Of a DNA stretch of 64,000 bases, positions 12,676 through 23,095 are shown in pieces. The translations under genes were made by a program, and so were the position numbers. Source of the stretch: Sacculina carcini (lineage: Eukaryota; Arthropoda; Thecostraca; Sacculinidae). Location: assembly GCA_916048095.2 (NCBI GenBank), contig OU696571.1:8926001-8990000 (forward strand), written 5' to 3'. The notes below the pieces were generated by a model, which was given only the letters and a program-made list of their open reading frames with translations, was not told the origin of the DNA and did not search any database. Within the stretch, counting starts at the first letter, position 1, and each line of letters opens with the position of its first letter.

Positions 12676-12808
12676 CACATACACAGACACAGACACGATG
12701 ACATGAACACGCACAACGCACACACGCATACACGACACACATACAAGCACGTGCACGCAGACGGACACACAACACGCAGATACGCACGCACATGCACGCA
12801 CAGCTAAG
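12541..12808 (-). repeat. 5' LTR of the CsRn1-like element, outer part missing
   Basis: Matches 7841-8060 closely, including the CA tract and the following GACACGATGACATGAAC block. Homology stops at about 12808, where I-like LINE sequence begins. It contains a roughly 30-bp insertion absent from the other LTR. Confidence 0.85.
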
Positions 12809-14266
12809 CACATTCTCGTTCTGACCTTGGTCGTGTATGGTTCTACATCTGCTACGCACAAGTGGTCCTCATCTGCGCTGTCAAAGGGGTGTAGCACAAA
12901 CACTGTGCTATGAATATGGCTTACTCAGGTCCAGATATGTCCAATCTGGTTGCCAGTGATCAAAACACCATGGATTATTCAAACACCACAGAGTGTGTGG
13001 TTGCATCCAGGCGTCAACAAAGATCATTGCAATCAAGCGAAGAAGACATTAGTCACCCGAGCAAGACCTCACCGGTAGACAACCAAGAACCACACCGTAG
13101 ATACGAAGTCGAATTCCCTCCTGTGTTGTCCGCTGCTGATGCAGTTAGCCGTGGCTCACGAGAACGCCAACCATCAACGCAACCGCCGCAACAACAAAGA
13201 TCACGGACACAGCCAACGCCAGCTTTCGCACCTCGCTCACTGTACGTGAAACTGAAATTTAGTGGCTCACCAGGTGTGGAAACCAAACTCCGTTGGTTGA
13301 CGGAAGTACGCAAGACCTTCCGCTTGAATCCATCACTCGCAGAAGTTAAAATGTCAACGGTCACATCATCAATCGTCTACATCTCACGAAAACGCCAGGA
13401 CATCATTGGTCGTGTTCAGGCAGGTGATATATTGACGTTACCACTCATCGCAGAGGATGAACCCCAGCGACCGAAGAAGCACCCCGCCTACATCGTCACC
13501 CACTACCCTGTCTCAGTTGACCCAGCTCTGTGCCGCGAGCTGCCAGGAATATACAGTGCACAACGGTTCACGCAAGAAGGTAAGCCGCTAAATCGCCTCC
13601 TTATCTCCTGGGAGTATTCGGATCCGCCACCTAAAACTCACAGTTTCAGCTTCCTTCCATTCCTTCCTGAATGCCAATTCCACAAGCTGGTGCATGACTC
13701 TCCTACTTGTTTTAATTGCTGGGGCGTTGGACACGTCGCCAAATATTGTAAGATGGAGGAGAAGTGCGCTTGGTGCTCCGAGTCCCATCGATCAGAAACG
13801 TGTCCACACCAGCAAAAACGCAAAGCACCAAAGGCTGATGGGTCTCCACCAACTCCTCCAACAGATGAGATTACAGCCAAATGGCGTTGTCCACGTTGCA
13901 ACCAGCAAGGTGTAAATGTTTGGCATGGATGTCGCCGACGACCGGTAACAGTCGCCCAAGCTGCTCCAGAAGCATCTCCTACAGGTATTTCCGTCACAGC
14001 ATCTGTCCCGCCGGCTCAAAGGATTGTGGAATCCTCTGACAAAGCAGCTGCCTCACCTGCCCAAAAAACAAACGATGAGGGGCCTCCCCCCTCCCCACTA
14101 GTGTGTCTGCTAACCTGCAGCTTACCCCATCACCTCAGTTATTGGCTCTGAAAAGTGCCGTAGACTCGCTAAGGCGAGACAGCAGCGCTCTTGAGTCGAG
14201 GATTACTGGCTTCGAACATCAATTGTCCAGAATTACCGCCAACCAATCTATAGTTGAAACGTCAAT
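12809..14266 (+). mobile_element. I-like LINE, 5' part with ORF1
   Basis: The 5' section of an I-group non-LTR retrotransposon: about 100 bp of leader, ORF1 (12910-14151) and the start of the ORF1-ORF2 spacer. It stops at about 14266. The last 155 bp occur again at 15887-16033, where ORF2 of an I-like LINE continues, so this is either one element split by an insertion with a long duplication or two overlapping copies. Confidence 0.75.
12910..14151 (+). CDS. I-like LINE ORF1 (gag-like) protein
   Basis: An open frame of 413 codons. The amino-terminal 100 residues are Gln/Ser/Pro-rich and look disordered (PPQQQRSRTQPTPAF). Residues about 110-260 form an RRM-like nucleic-acid-binding block (SLYVKLKFSG...LNRLLISWEYSDPPPKTHSF). 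Residues about 275-320 hold zinc knuckles CFNCWGVGHVAKYC and CAWCSESHRSETC, and a further C-x2-C near 345 (RCPRCNQQG). This is the domain order of I/Jockey-type ORF1 proteins, which coat the LINE RNA. It appears complete, but the last 30 residues run into spacer and the natural stop could be earlier. Confidence 0.8.
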   Translation: MNMAYSGPDMSNLVASDQNTMDYSNTTECVVASRRQQRSLQSSEEDISHPSKTSPVDNQEPHRRYEVEFPPVLSAADAVSRGSRERQPSTQPPQQQRSRTQPTPAFAPRSLYVKLKFSGSPGVETKLRWLTEVRKTFRLNPSLAEVKMSTVTSSIVYISRKRQDIIGRVQAGDILTLPLIAEDEPQRPKKHPAYIVTHYPVSVDPALCRELPGIYSAQRFTQEGKPLNRLLISWEYSDPPPKTHSFSFLPFLPECQFHKLVHDSPTCFNCWGVGHVAKYCKMEEKCAWCSESHRSETCPHQQKRKAPKADGSPPTPPTDEITAKWRCPRCNQQGVNVWHGCRRRPVTVAQAAPEASPTGISVTASVPPAQRIVESSDKAAASPAQKTNDEGPPPSPLVCLLTCSLPHHLSYWL

Positions 14267-14276
14267 GACCTGAGCG

Positions 14277-15420
14277 TCAATGAGCGTTTGTTAGAGCCAG
14301 TCTCATGTCATCTCCAGCATCCAATCTGGTCCTATTCTTTGTTTTTATATTAACAAGCGTTGAAAATCCTGCCTCACACAAGTAGGTAGAAGCAAATGGA
14401 ACTAGGACACGTAAAGCTATGATGCTGACTTTGGAGTATGACGGATACATAGCGCACCAGAACTGAGTTATGGATTTCTCCTTGAAGAGATCACGAGCTG
14501 AAGAGTCGTTCCTTAGATCCAGAAATTCATCTTGGATATTATCTGGGATGCTGGATACTTCAAGTTCAGTACAAAATGGGTTCCTTACTAGGGCCTCTTG
14601 TTCCTGTGATAGCTCAGGGAAGTAACGCTCGACTTCCTTTTCTAGAGACTGAAGATGTTCGATAATCCCATCCTTGAGGAACTGATCCAGTTGGCTCTGA
14701 GACTCACCCATCACTTCACAAAGCTTTTCAAACATGGCGGTGCTTCCAAGATTGGTTTTCCGACTCCAGTTCTGCAGTTTGGAAACAAAAGCCCGAAGAC
14801 TATCTTGAAAAAGGGGAGCATGTGTTTCCTTTCCTTGAAGCTTCATATTGAGCTTGTTCAGCTCGTGAAAAATGTCCGCCAGGTACGCAACCCTTTTATT
14901 CCAGGCTTCATCTTTGAAGTGAAACAGAATATCTTTTCTTTGTTGAGTCTCCAGGAAAAGCTTTATTTCATCTTTCATTTCAAAGACACGATTAACAGTG
15001 TTTGTTGTGTTGAGTGCTTGAGTCTTCACGTAATTCACAATTTTGATTACAGAATCAAGCACTTCCTGCAGAGAGGCAGGGAGAGTCTTGCTGGCGAGAG
15101 CATATCGGTGAATCATGCAGTGGATTCCCTCTGCTTGAGGTGATAACTTCTTCACTCTCGTTTGGAATCCTGATTTCGATCCCAGCATAGCCGGTGCCCC
15201 ATACTTCAAACCCCACATACGTTTTCCCATTGAAGATCTTCATCTTGGAAAAAATTGAAACTTTTTCCATAACATCATCAGGTTTTGTTGTGGTTTCAAG
15301 TGCACTGCAGAATAAGAATTCATCTTTAATGTCACCTGAATTAATGTATCTCACGAAGACAAGCAAGCGACAACATGAACTTATATCTGTTAACTCGTCG
15401 AGCTGAAAGGAGAACAAAGG
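14277..15420 (-). pseudogene. hAT transposase relic, ZBED5/SCAND3-like
   Basis: The carboxy-terminal two thirds of a hAT transposase. At about 15420-15240 lies the segment before and around the second catalytic block (FSFQLDELTDISSCCRLLVF, DEFLFCSALETTTKPDDV). The stretch 15230-14277 is one open frame covering the helical insertion domain and ending in the hATC dimerisation region (RVLVPFASTYLCEAGFSTL, KTKNRTRLDAGDDMRLALTN). Best resemblance is to the Buster-type hATs that gave rise to vertebrate ZBED5, SCAND3 and FAM200. A frameshift near 15190 separates the two parts, and the BED finger and start are missing. It sits between the two copies of the 155-bp I-LINE segment. I could not find its terminal inverted repeats. 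Confidence 0.8.
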
Positions 15421-15495
15421 GGAACAAAGGGGAGAGTAAATAATGGTTTTAATATATTCAATTCGAAAATATACTAAAAACTTGAATAACAGCAT

Positions 15496-15886
15496 TTTTC
15501 CAATTAAATTGTCATATCACAACAGCATGCTTGCCTCAACAACTCACCTCTACTGCTTGCCTTATCTCCTTGCCGAAATTAAATACAAATGTTGTACTTG
15601 TCACCACAATATGCAGCAGGAGTAATGACGGGGTAAGCATTGCCTGCTAAGCAGGGGAGGGAGTGTGGCCAGTCGCGCCATTCGTCATCCACCAATCAGC
15701 AAACACATGACTCGCGTGTCGACAGTAAGCGCGCACACACACACACACACATGCGCATGCACTCACATACTCGCTACTCACTGATACACACATACATACA
15801 TGCGCGTGCACTCACATGCTCGTTACTCACTGATACACACATACATACAGTTGCAGACACATACACATTCACACAGGCTAACCTGC
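15496..15886. other. Microsatellite-rich spacer between hAT relic and LINE
   Basis: Non-coding. It contains a (CA)n tract at about 15735-15752 and a twice-repeated CA/TA-rich block (ACTCACTGATACACACATAC at about 15775 and 15827). No gene seen. Confidence 0.6.
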
Positions 15887-16562
15887 AGCTTATCCCATCA
15901 CCTCAGTTATTGGCTCTGAAAAGTGCCGTAGACTCGCTAAGGCGAGACAGCAGTGCTCTTGAGTAGAGGATTACTGGCTTCGAACATCAATTGTCCAGAG
16001 TTACCGCCAGCCAATATATAGTTGAAACGTCAATAATTTCCCTAACGGACTCTCACAGAGTTATGCTCACCACACTGGAAAAATTCGTAAAACGCCTAGA
16101 AACAATTGAAACTTGTCTGGCCCAGACTTCATTCAAGTCATCACCATCGATCACTCACATTACCTCCTCTGTTCCAAGCTCAAGCTCATCTCCACCTTCA
16201 TCCTCAACTTCTTCATGTTCCTCAAGTCCTTCGAAGCGCTCAGGCATACCGTGCAAGAACACCCGTCATGCCGGTCGTTGACATTAGTGCAGTTTCGTGG
16301 AACGCATGTGGTCTAACCTCATTTCGAAAATTATCAGCACTTCAGGCATACATTTACGTACACCAACCCAAAATTGTATTCATTCAGGAAACCTTCATTG
16401 GCCATAGAACTCCTCCTGAAGCCCCCCCTATCAGAGGCTATAAGGCATACGTTCATCATATCCGGCATACCTTGGTCACTTACATTAATTTTTCGATATC
16501 CCAACAGCACTTGTCAAATTCTACACATACGGACACAACCTACCAGCTATTTGACATACATC
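15887..16562 (+). mobile_element. I-like LINE: ORF1-ORF2 spacer and start of endonuclease
   Basis: It begins with the 155-bp segment shared with 14112-14266 (about 95 percent identical). A Ser-rich stretch follows, then the amino end of the ORF2 APE endonuclease starting near 16269 (VVDISAVSWNACGLTSF, then FIQETFIG). The frame is cut at about 16563 by a LINE of another lineage and resumes at about 18040. Confidence 0.75.
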
Positions 16563-18039
16563 ACAAGCCGTGCTTGATATGATCAACTACATAACTGAGT
16601 CTTTTGAGCAGCGTCAAATAACTGTTGGATTATTCCTGGATCTGAAAAAGGCCTTTGACACTGTCGATCACAAAATATTGTTGAAAAAACTAAACTTATA
16701 CGGCATGAGAGGAACAACCCTACAATGGATCACAAGTTATTTAACACAGAGAACGCAATACACTGAAGTAAGTGGTTCAAAGTCTGAACAATTACCCATA
16801 GAATGCGGGGTTCCACAAGGTTCTACACTGGGACCGACACTATTCATACTCTACATCAACGATCTATTCAACATCATGAGACACACAAAAACAATAGCAT
16901 TTGCGGATGACACCAACATATTCTACAAAGGCAAACACACGTATAAACTCTATGAACAAATAAACTCAGGCATAAAAATATTACAAGACTGGTTCACGAG
17001 TAACAAATTATCGCTCAATGTAAAAAAGTCTAATTACATTGTTTTCAGTAACAGTAATGACACCTCAAACAGCTGTATAAGCATAGGGGCAGACAAACTT
17101 GATAGGAAACAATCTACTAAATTTCTGGGAGTAATTATTGATAGCAAATTACATTGGAAAGAGCAAATATCCAATGTAACTGCCAAACTAAACAGAGTGA
17201 ACTTCCTTCTCAGCAAAGTAAAAGAAATATTCGACACTAAAACAAAAACCATCCTTTATTATTCATTTTTTCAATCATATTTACAATACTGCTGTGAAGC
17301 ATGGGGAAATACTTATTACACTAACTTGCAAACCATAAGAATTGCACAAAAAAGAGCTATCAGAATCATAGACAATCTGAAAGCAAGGGAGCATACATCA
17401 CCTTCATTCAAAAATGAAAATATTATAAAATTTGATGATGTAGTAAAACTGAATAATTTAACTAAAATGTATGCAGCATATCATAAGAAATTACCATCTA
17501 ACATTCAAGCATACTTCATAACCAATACAAGGCATACAGGCAAATTCCTCTTTCCCCACATACGAACCAAACTAAGAAGCTTATTATTTTTTATGTAGTT
17601 ATATCGCAGTGGAATGAATTGAAAAAAAAACAGAAACAAACTCCAACGCTGTCCAGCTACAAGAAAAACTTGAAAAAACAATACATTCAATCTTACTCTG
17701 AAGAATCTGACCAATGAAAATATAGGATATGGTCGAGTGCGATAAATCGTGATTGTGCTGTGTGTGAGGGTGTGTGTGTGGGTGTGTGTATTTGGTGTGT
17801 ATGAGTGTGGGAGTGTGATTGTGTGCATGATATATTTATCAGTGTTTAGATGAGTGAATTAGTGCGCGTGAATATGTTTATATGTGAGCGTGTATGTATT
17901 GCATCGTATTAACAATTTGATTTAACCCAGGCAATACAAGCTATTTAGCTTCAATTGCCTTTCCAGTTTTGGTTTAATTACATATTTTGGTTCTGTTGAC
18001 ATGAAGGCTGGAAAAAATACATGAATGAATGAATGAATG
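16563..18039 (+). mobile_element. 5'-truncated LINE inserted in the I-like LINE endonuclease
   Basis: A non-LTR retrotransposon truncated within its RT domain. It carries an intact RT frame (16570-17598), a 3' UTR with GT-rich stretch (17751-17830) and a (TGAA)n tail at about 18020-18039. It divides the endonuclease of the older I-like LINE (pieces at 16269-16562 and 18040-18400), so it is the younger insertion. A second copy of this lineage, on the other strand, spans 35000-38420. Confidence 0.85.
16570..17598 (+). CDS. LINE reverse transcriptase (5'-truncated ORF2)
   Basis: An open frame of 342 codons covering most of a non-LTR RT. Motifs in order: FLDLKKAFDTVDHKIL (motif A with catalytic Asp), GVPQGSTLGPTLFILYINDL, FADDTNIF (catalytic FADD, residues about 114-121), a KSNYIVFSN/FLGVIID block, then the thumb (FFQSYLQYCCEAWGNTYYTN) and a carboxy-terminal tail. 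The enzyme copies its own RNA at a nicked target site. Upstream endonuclease and ORF1 are missing because of 5' truncation, so the first methionine is not a natural start. No internal stop suggests a recent insertion. It resembles Jockey/CR1-superfamily RTs with FADD; I do not assign a clade. Confidence 0.85.
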   Translation: MLDMINYITESFEQRQITVGLFLDLKKAFDTVDHKILLKKLNLYGMRGTTLQWITSYLTQRTQYTEVSGSKSEQLPIECGVPQGSTLGPTLFILYINDLFNIMRHTKTIAFADDTNIFYKGKHTYKLYEQINSGIKILQDWFTSNKLSLNVKKSNYIVFSNSNDTSNSCISIGADKLDRKQSTKFLGVIIDSKLHWKEQISNVTAKLNRVNFLLSKVKEIFDTKTKTILYYSFFQSYLQYCCEAWGNTYYTNLQTIRIAQKRAIRIIDNLKAREHTSPSFKNENIIKFDDVVKLNNLTKMYAAYHKKLPSNIQAYFITNTRHTGKFLFPHIRTKLRSLLFFM

Positions 18040-21000
18040 AATTTTGTGGTAACTCATCAATTCAGCTGTGCAACGTCTATTGCTCACCTTCCGGTTTTTC
18101 ACATAGCCATTTACCCTGTCCTGCGTCCGCACCACAGGGAATCATATATGCCGGAGACTTCAACGCCAGGCACGTACAGTTGGGCAATATTTCAGCTTTA
18201 TCAAATAGGAATGGTTGTCTCTTATTCCACTTTATTCTGACTCACAGTCTTACCAGATGGAATACAGGTGGTGCCACACATATTCGCGGTGGTACACTTG
18301 ATCATATTATCTCATCTGGCTTAATTTCCTCTCGCCTCTCATCCTTCTCCATTCCTACTCTACTTTCTGATCACATTGCTATAGGTTTCACTTACTCAGT
18401 TATGACACAACCGGTTCCTTATTCCTCTCGGATTCGTATTTCTGTTCCCCCGAAATATTGCCCCATATATATGGAATATATGTCTGCATGTCTCTTTAAT
18501 GCTCCTTTACATTATCCGTCTAACTTATACTCTTCTTTGGTTCGTTTCACGCACGATTTCCATTCCCGTTATGTTTCCAAACCACATATCCGCTCCTATC
18601 ATAGTCATCGCGTTGCATCATCGCATGCCGCCCATCACTTGTATCGTGCTGAACGCCCTACAACAGATATTGGCTTCCAATTCATTCAATCTTCTTCAAT
18701 CTCCCACCTCAATATTTATCAAAGGTCTCGAGGAAGTTTGTCATCCTTACAGAGCGTTCATCGAGAACTCCTCTGGGACGAGTTCACAAACTGTTTAAAC
18801 CACTCTACTATTGTTAGCACCATGTGGCGCCTTATAAAGCAAGTTGTCAAGCAGCAGCCGACGCAAATTCGACACCACGATCCACTCGGGTTCGCCCAAG
18901 CGACTATTGACGAATGGGGTAACCAATCAAATCCTTCGGCTCTTCCTTCCCCCATTCGAGATGCCTTATCATTGGGAGATCTTTCCAGACGCCGTCGACT
19001 ATAGGCCGCCTTGTTCTCACCTGATGATGATGATGACACTCCCATCACCACATTTGAGCTTTATAGAGCCCTCTCCCGAGGTAGGGCATCTGCGCCGGGT
19101 GACGACGGCATCACATATGCTGTCCTCGGCCAGCTGTACCGAGTTCCAGGAAACCCACTGCCTCGCTTGTATAATGTGTCTATCAACTGGAATTATACCA
19201 CCAACTTGGACCATCTCCACCTTGATTCATATTCCTGAACCGAATTCAAATAAGTTTCGTCCAATTGCATTAACATCTTGTTTTTGTAAAGTATTCGAGC
19301 GTATCCTCTTTTCTCGCTTATCATACCGCCTCGAGGATGTGATGTCGTCCCAACTGTTCGGCTTCCTCCCGGGTCGGGGACCTCATCATTGTATACTAGA
19401 ATTGTCTTCTAGGCTCTCTCCTAATAGTGTAGTTACCTTCCTCGACTTAATAAGTGCGTTCGATCTCGCTAATCGTGATATCATCCTAGATCAACTGGTG
19501 CAATTCGGTTTGAAGGCCAAACTATTGCGGTGTATAAAATCATTCCTTTCCAACCGGTATTCACGAGTGTATTTTAACGGTACCTACAGCTCATACCGTC
19601 GTTTTGATCTTTGAACACCACAGGGTGGTGTTTTAAGTCCCTATCTGTTTTATGTCTGTATGCATCGTTTGTTAAGTCTTCTACCACACATGACTGGAGT
19701 TACAATTTCTTGTTTTGCGGACGACATATGCATTCATTCTACTTCACCATTTGCCTTACAAAACTTCCTTGATGCATTCAACGTGTCTTCCATAGCATGT
19801 GGCTTGCAGGTATCCGCGACTAAAAGTAGGATCTACAGTCCACGTCCTGTCGAAAGTCTACCGCCATTTCAGCTCGGTGCGTTGACAATCCCTCACTGTA
19901 CCCAGTACCACTATCTCGGAGTACCCGTTCACATCTCACGAACTAGTAATCGAGGCCAGCACCCATTAATTGAACAGCTGGTTGCACGACTATAAAAGCG
20001 ATTGGCACCCCTTCGTTGGCTGACTCACAACATCAACGGTATTTCGATCTATATAGCTCAAACCATATATATTTCATTTATCCGTTCTGTCATTGACTAT
20101 CTCACTCCTATGCTCATACAATTTCCGAAGGCTCATATTCAGCCTCTTGAAACATTTCAAAATCGAGCTATGCGTGCAATTATTGGCTGTCCTATAACCA
20201 CTCAAGGTGCAAACCTTCATGCTGAATTGAATCTGCCTTCAATACGAGAAAGAATTGCTTCCAGCATGGCCTGTATCACTGCTAAATGTTTATACTACCC
20301 TCTTTGCGCACCCTATTATACAACCGTTATTCGCCAAGCCATTACTCACTACCTCCACCATGGCTGTTGCCCGTTCCTGATGTGACATACACACCTGTTC
20401 ACACTTCTGAATTGCCAGAATATCAACGGCAAGTTAGCATGAAAACTATCAACTATGTATTGGTCTCTCAATCAACGACAGTTCGCGTCTATACCGATGG
20501 CTCCCTACAATGCGATGGCCGTGCTGGGTGTGCGGTGTATTCTCCAAATATGGCGCCGCCACCGGCAGGCTGGGCTGGGCGAAGACTAGTGGAGGCCATT
20601 AGCTCCACTTTCTGTGAGCTTTGAGCCTTGTTGGATGCAGTTATCCTGTTGAGCCGGCGTCATTTGAGTGGTGTGATCATCTGTGACTCACAATCGGCAT
20701 TGATGGCGTTGTCAAGCCAACAACCTGCCTTTCGTTCTCTTGTCCAATGGATTCTCAACTGGCTTTCATTACCACTCACACGCTCCCTCACTATATGCTT
20801 CGTTTGGATTCCTTCACATATAAACCTCTCACATAGTGACCATGTAGATAAAATTGCTAAAAGCGCCTGTTTTTTACCCCTCCTAGAAAATTCTGCTCCT
20901 CCCTTATCATTTGTGTTATCAAATATTCGTGGAACTGCACGTCGCTCAATTGCGGTACGCCGCTCTCAGTTGCGTGCCACCAGTGTTTCAGTGCAACACT

Positions 21001-21400
21001 ATGACAACTTCTGCCAACATCCACACCGCTATCGCCGCTGCGGACAAAACATACGGCGACACAACGTCGTTTCCGCCCGCCTGCGTTTGGGCTACAGACC
21101 TGGATGGCAAGTGTGTGCCAGTGAAATTCTCCCTCAATCGTCGTGTTGTCCATTATGTGATACACTTGGAGGTACTTCGTTGGAGCACTATTGTCTACGC
21201 TGCCCCGCCCCGAGAGACGTTCTGCCATCTGGTCCAGACGTTACTGTTGTTGATGTTTGCCTATTTCTTTTGAATCATGAAAATTTGGACGCCATCCTGC
21301 TGCGCTTCCCGCGATTTGGCGAGTGCTGACTGTTCTCTACTGCGCTCTCGGTACTACTTTATTATCTCTAAGTTACCTTAGATCAAACTCTGTATAATAT
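18040..21400 (+). pseudogene. I-like LINE ORF2: endonuclease end, RT and RNase H
   Basis: A decayed ORF2. The endonuclease resumes at about 18050 (VYCSPSGF, YAGDFNARH, RGGTLDHII, LLSDHIAIGF). RT follows at about 19050-20390, with FRPIALTSCFCKVFERIL, SQLFGFLPGRG, TFLDLISAFD (motif A) and CFADDICIHS (catalytic FADD near 19717). An RNase H domain lies at about 20450-20880, with VYTDGS, E in the SSTFCEL stretch, ICDSQSAL and a DHVDKIAK end; its presence points to the I/Nimb side of the I superfamily. There are about six interruptions: frame changes near 19000 and 19240, and stops near 19612, 19993, 20383 and 20623. A Cys/His knuckle-like tail follows RNase H to about 21330. Confidence 0.8.
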
Positions 21401-21487
21401 CACTCCACACATTTTCTTAGATACTTTTCCTATACAGCGTGTGTTTCTTATTGTATTATTCACGTTATATTGTGTGCATATCTGTGG
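21401..21487. other. Tail of the I-like LINE region
   Basis: AT-rich 3' flank of the I-like LINE with no open frame. The next element begins at 21488. Confidence 0.4.
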
Positions 21488-21749
21488 TGTGATCGTGTGC
21501 AGTGAGAGAGTGTGTGTGTGAAAGATTGTGTGTGCGTGAGCGTGTTAGTGTGTCTATATGTGATCGTGTATGGTTTAATTGTATATTGCGTGCGAGAGTA
21601 TGTGAGCGAGTGTGTATAGCTGTGTCGGTGAGTGTGTGCAGTTGTTTCGGTGTGTGTGTGTATGTGTTTGTCGAGTATGCATGCCCCGCGGCGGCGAGCG
21701 ATTGACCGGCTCGCCGCTGATTGGTTGTTACGGCGGGTGAGGACTGTGC

Positions 21750-21798
<49 letters not shown>

Positions 21799-21933
21799 CT
21801 CCCGTGTGTCACGGTGTGAGCTTGGAGTCGTGTTTGTGGTGCGATCGGAGTGTGACGTCTTGTAGGCGCGCGTGGGGCGGTGGTGCCCACGCGCGCCTGT
21901 CTGTAATATATTTTAGTTTCTGGTTTTGTTACA
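21488..21933 (+). repeat. Left LTR of the coding-poor element
   Basis: 446 bp with a (TG)n tract at about 21757-21797 and a conserved GC-rich palindromic block at about 21866-21897 (GGCGCGCGTGG...CCACGCGCGCC), which could form a hairpin near the polyadenylation region. Confidence 0.8.
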
Positions 21934-22630
21934 AGCTATTTCGGCCTTTTTTTTTTAATTATTTTTGTCTGCGAACCGGCTTCAGCAGCGGAGATGGTGC
22001 CTTCCAGCATCAGTAGCGGCCTATCAGCGGAGAACAGCGGTGGAGGTGCTCGGCGGCGTGTCAGGTTGGTGTGCAGGGGGACGGCACGAGGCCGAGGGAT
22101 GCTGTGGCCGAGGGATGCTGGTCGTCTCGCCTGCACTGGTGTAAGGCACGTCGCCGGGCAACTACAGGATTGTCAGTGGAGGCGACGATCGCTCGTGGAG
22201 GATGCTGGTGCTGGACGGCAGGTGACAGGGAGGGGCTACTGAAGCCGGAGGAAAACATGACGAATGACGGCGACGGCGTGGCCTGTGTGAACGGCGACGT
22301 CCCGGCTGTTTGCGGCAGGGTGCTGAAGAGCACTGGAGTCGACGGGAGCATAGTGGGTGCTGGGGTCGAAGTGTTGTGCCCTGTCGCGGCAGCCGGTGAT
22401 GAAGAAGACGGCAGGCTGCGGCGAAGCACCGAAGAGCACGGGCGGAGGCGGGAGCGCGGTGGACGCTGGGGCCTGACGTGTGTGCTTCGCCGCAGCCACG
22501 GTGTGTGCATCTGGTGGAGGCCGTCGTCGAGTTAGGTTTTTTTTATTGGTTCCTGGTTTTCTTGGTTCGCGTTTTTTAATTATCTGTTCTTTTGTTGATT
22601 TATGTTTCTTTAAAACAGGTGGAGGTGTGG

Positions 22631-22900
22631 TGTGATCGTGTGCAGTGAGAGAGTGTGTGTGTGTGTGAAAGATTGTGTGTGCGTGAACGTGTTAGTGTGT
22701 CTATATGTGATCGTGTATGGTTTAATTGTATATTGCGTGCGAGAGTATGTGAGCGAGTGTGTATAGCTGTGTCGGTGAGTGTGTGCAGTTGTTTCGGTGT
22801 GTGTGTGTGTGTATGTGTTTGTCGAGTATGCATGCCCCGCGGCGGCGAGCGATTGACCGGCTCGCCGCTGATTGGTTGTTACGGCGGGTGAGGACTGTGC

Positions 22901-22951
<51 letters not shown>

Positions 22952-23086
22952 CTCCCGTGTGTCACGGTGTGAGCTTGGAGTCGTGTTTGTGGTGCGATCG
23001 GAGTGTGACGTCTTGTAGGCGCGCGTGGGGCGGTGGTGCCCACGCGCGCCTGTCTGTAATATATTTTAGTTTCTGGTTTTGTTATA
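22631..23086 (+). repeat. Right LTR of the coding-poor element
   Basis: Near-identical to 21488-21933 apart from the length of TG tracts. It contains the same CACGCGCGCC hairpin at about 23017-23050. The SINE at 23096 lies 10 bp beyond. Confidence 0.8.
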
Positions 23087-23095
23087 GTCTGAGTT

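Larger units (their letters stand above)
7841..12808 (-). mobile_element. CsRn1-like Gypsy LTR retrotransposon
   Basis: A fossil element read right to left. Parts: 5' LTR (12541-12808, outer end missing), primer-binding site beginning TGGTGACCCCGAC (complement of the tRNA-Trp 3' end, about 12523-12538), gag (about 12460-11700), protease with VDTGAG and RT (about 11650-10540), RNase H and integrase (about 10390-8330), polypurine tract GCGGGGGGAGTA (about 8195-8207) and 3' LTR (7841-8194). Gag carries a C-x2-H-x9-C-x3-C finger (CRAH...CKPWC), the CHCC variant typical of the CsRn1 clade; tRNA-Trp priming is also a clade trait. It is broken, with about two or three breaks. The LTRs differ by roughly 2-3 percent outside the CA tract and one 30-bp insertion, so it is fairly young. 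Confidence 0.85.
21488..23086 (+). mobile_element. Coding-poor LTR retrotransposon (TRIM-like), young
   Basis: Two direct repeats, 21488-21933 and 22631-23086, begin TGTGATCGTG and end GTTACA/GTTATA. They differ by only two or three substitutions outside TG tracts, so insertion is recent. Between them lie about 700 bp of GC-rich DNA with no gag or pol. A purine-rich tract (AGGTGGAGGTGTGG) directly precedes the right LTR. A primer-binding-type sequence AGCTATTTCGGC directly follows the left LTR (21934-21945); the same 12-mer occupies this position in the full-length element at 27758-32505, suggesting that family as its helper. I see no clean target duplication. A second family member is at 25702-26812. 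Confidence 0.75.

Noticed and set aside
12593-12903. Long Cys/Val-rich open frames across CA/TG tracts (also at 7703-8225, 21465-22950, 32063-32344, 37029-37351)
   Set aside because: They exist only because alternating CA/TG repeats lack stop codons; composition is repeat-derived and no domain is present.
15640-15966. A Thr/His-rich open frame before the second I-like LINE segment
   Set aside because: Built from CA/CATA microsatellite and the shared LINE spacer; no conserved motif.
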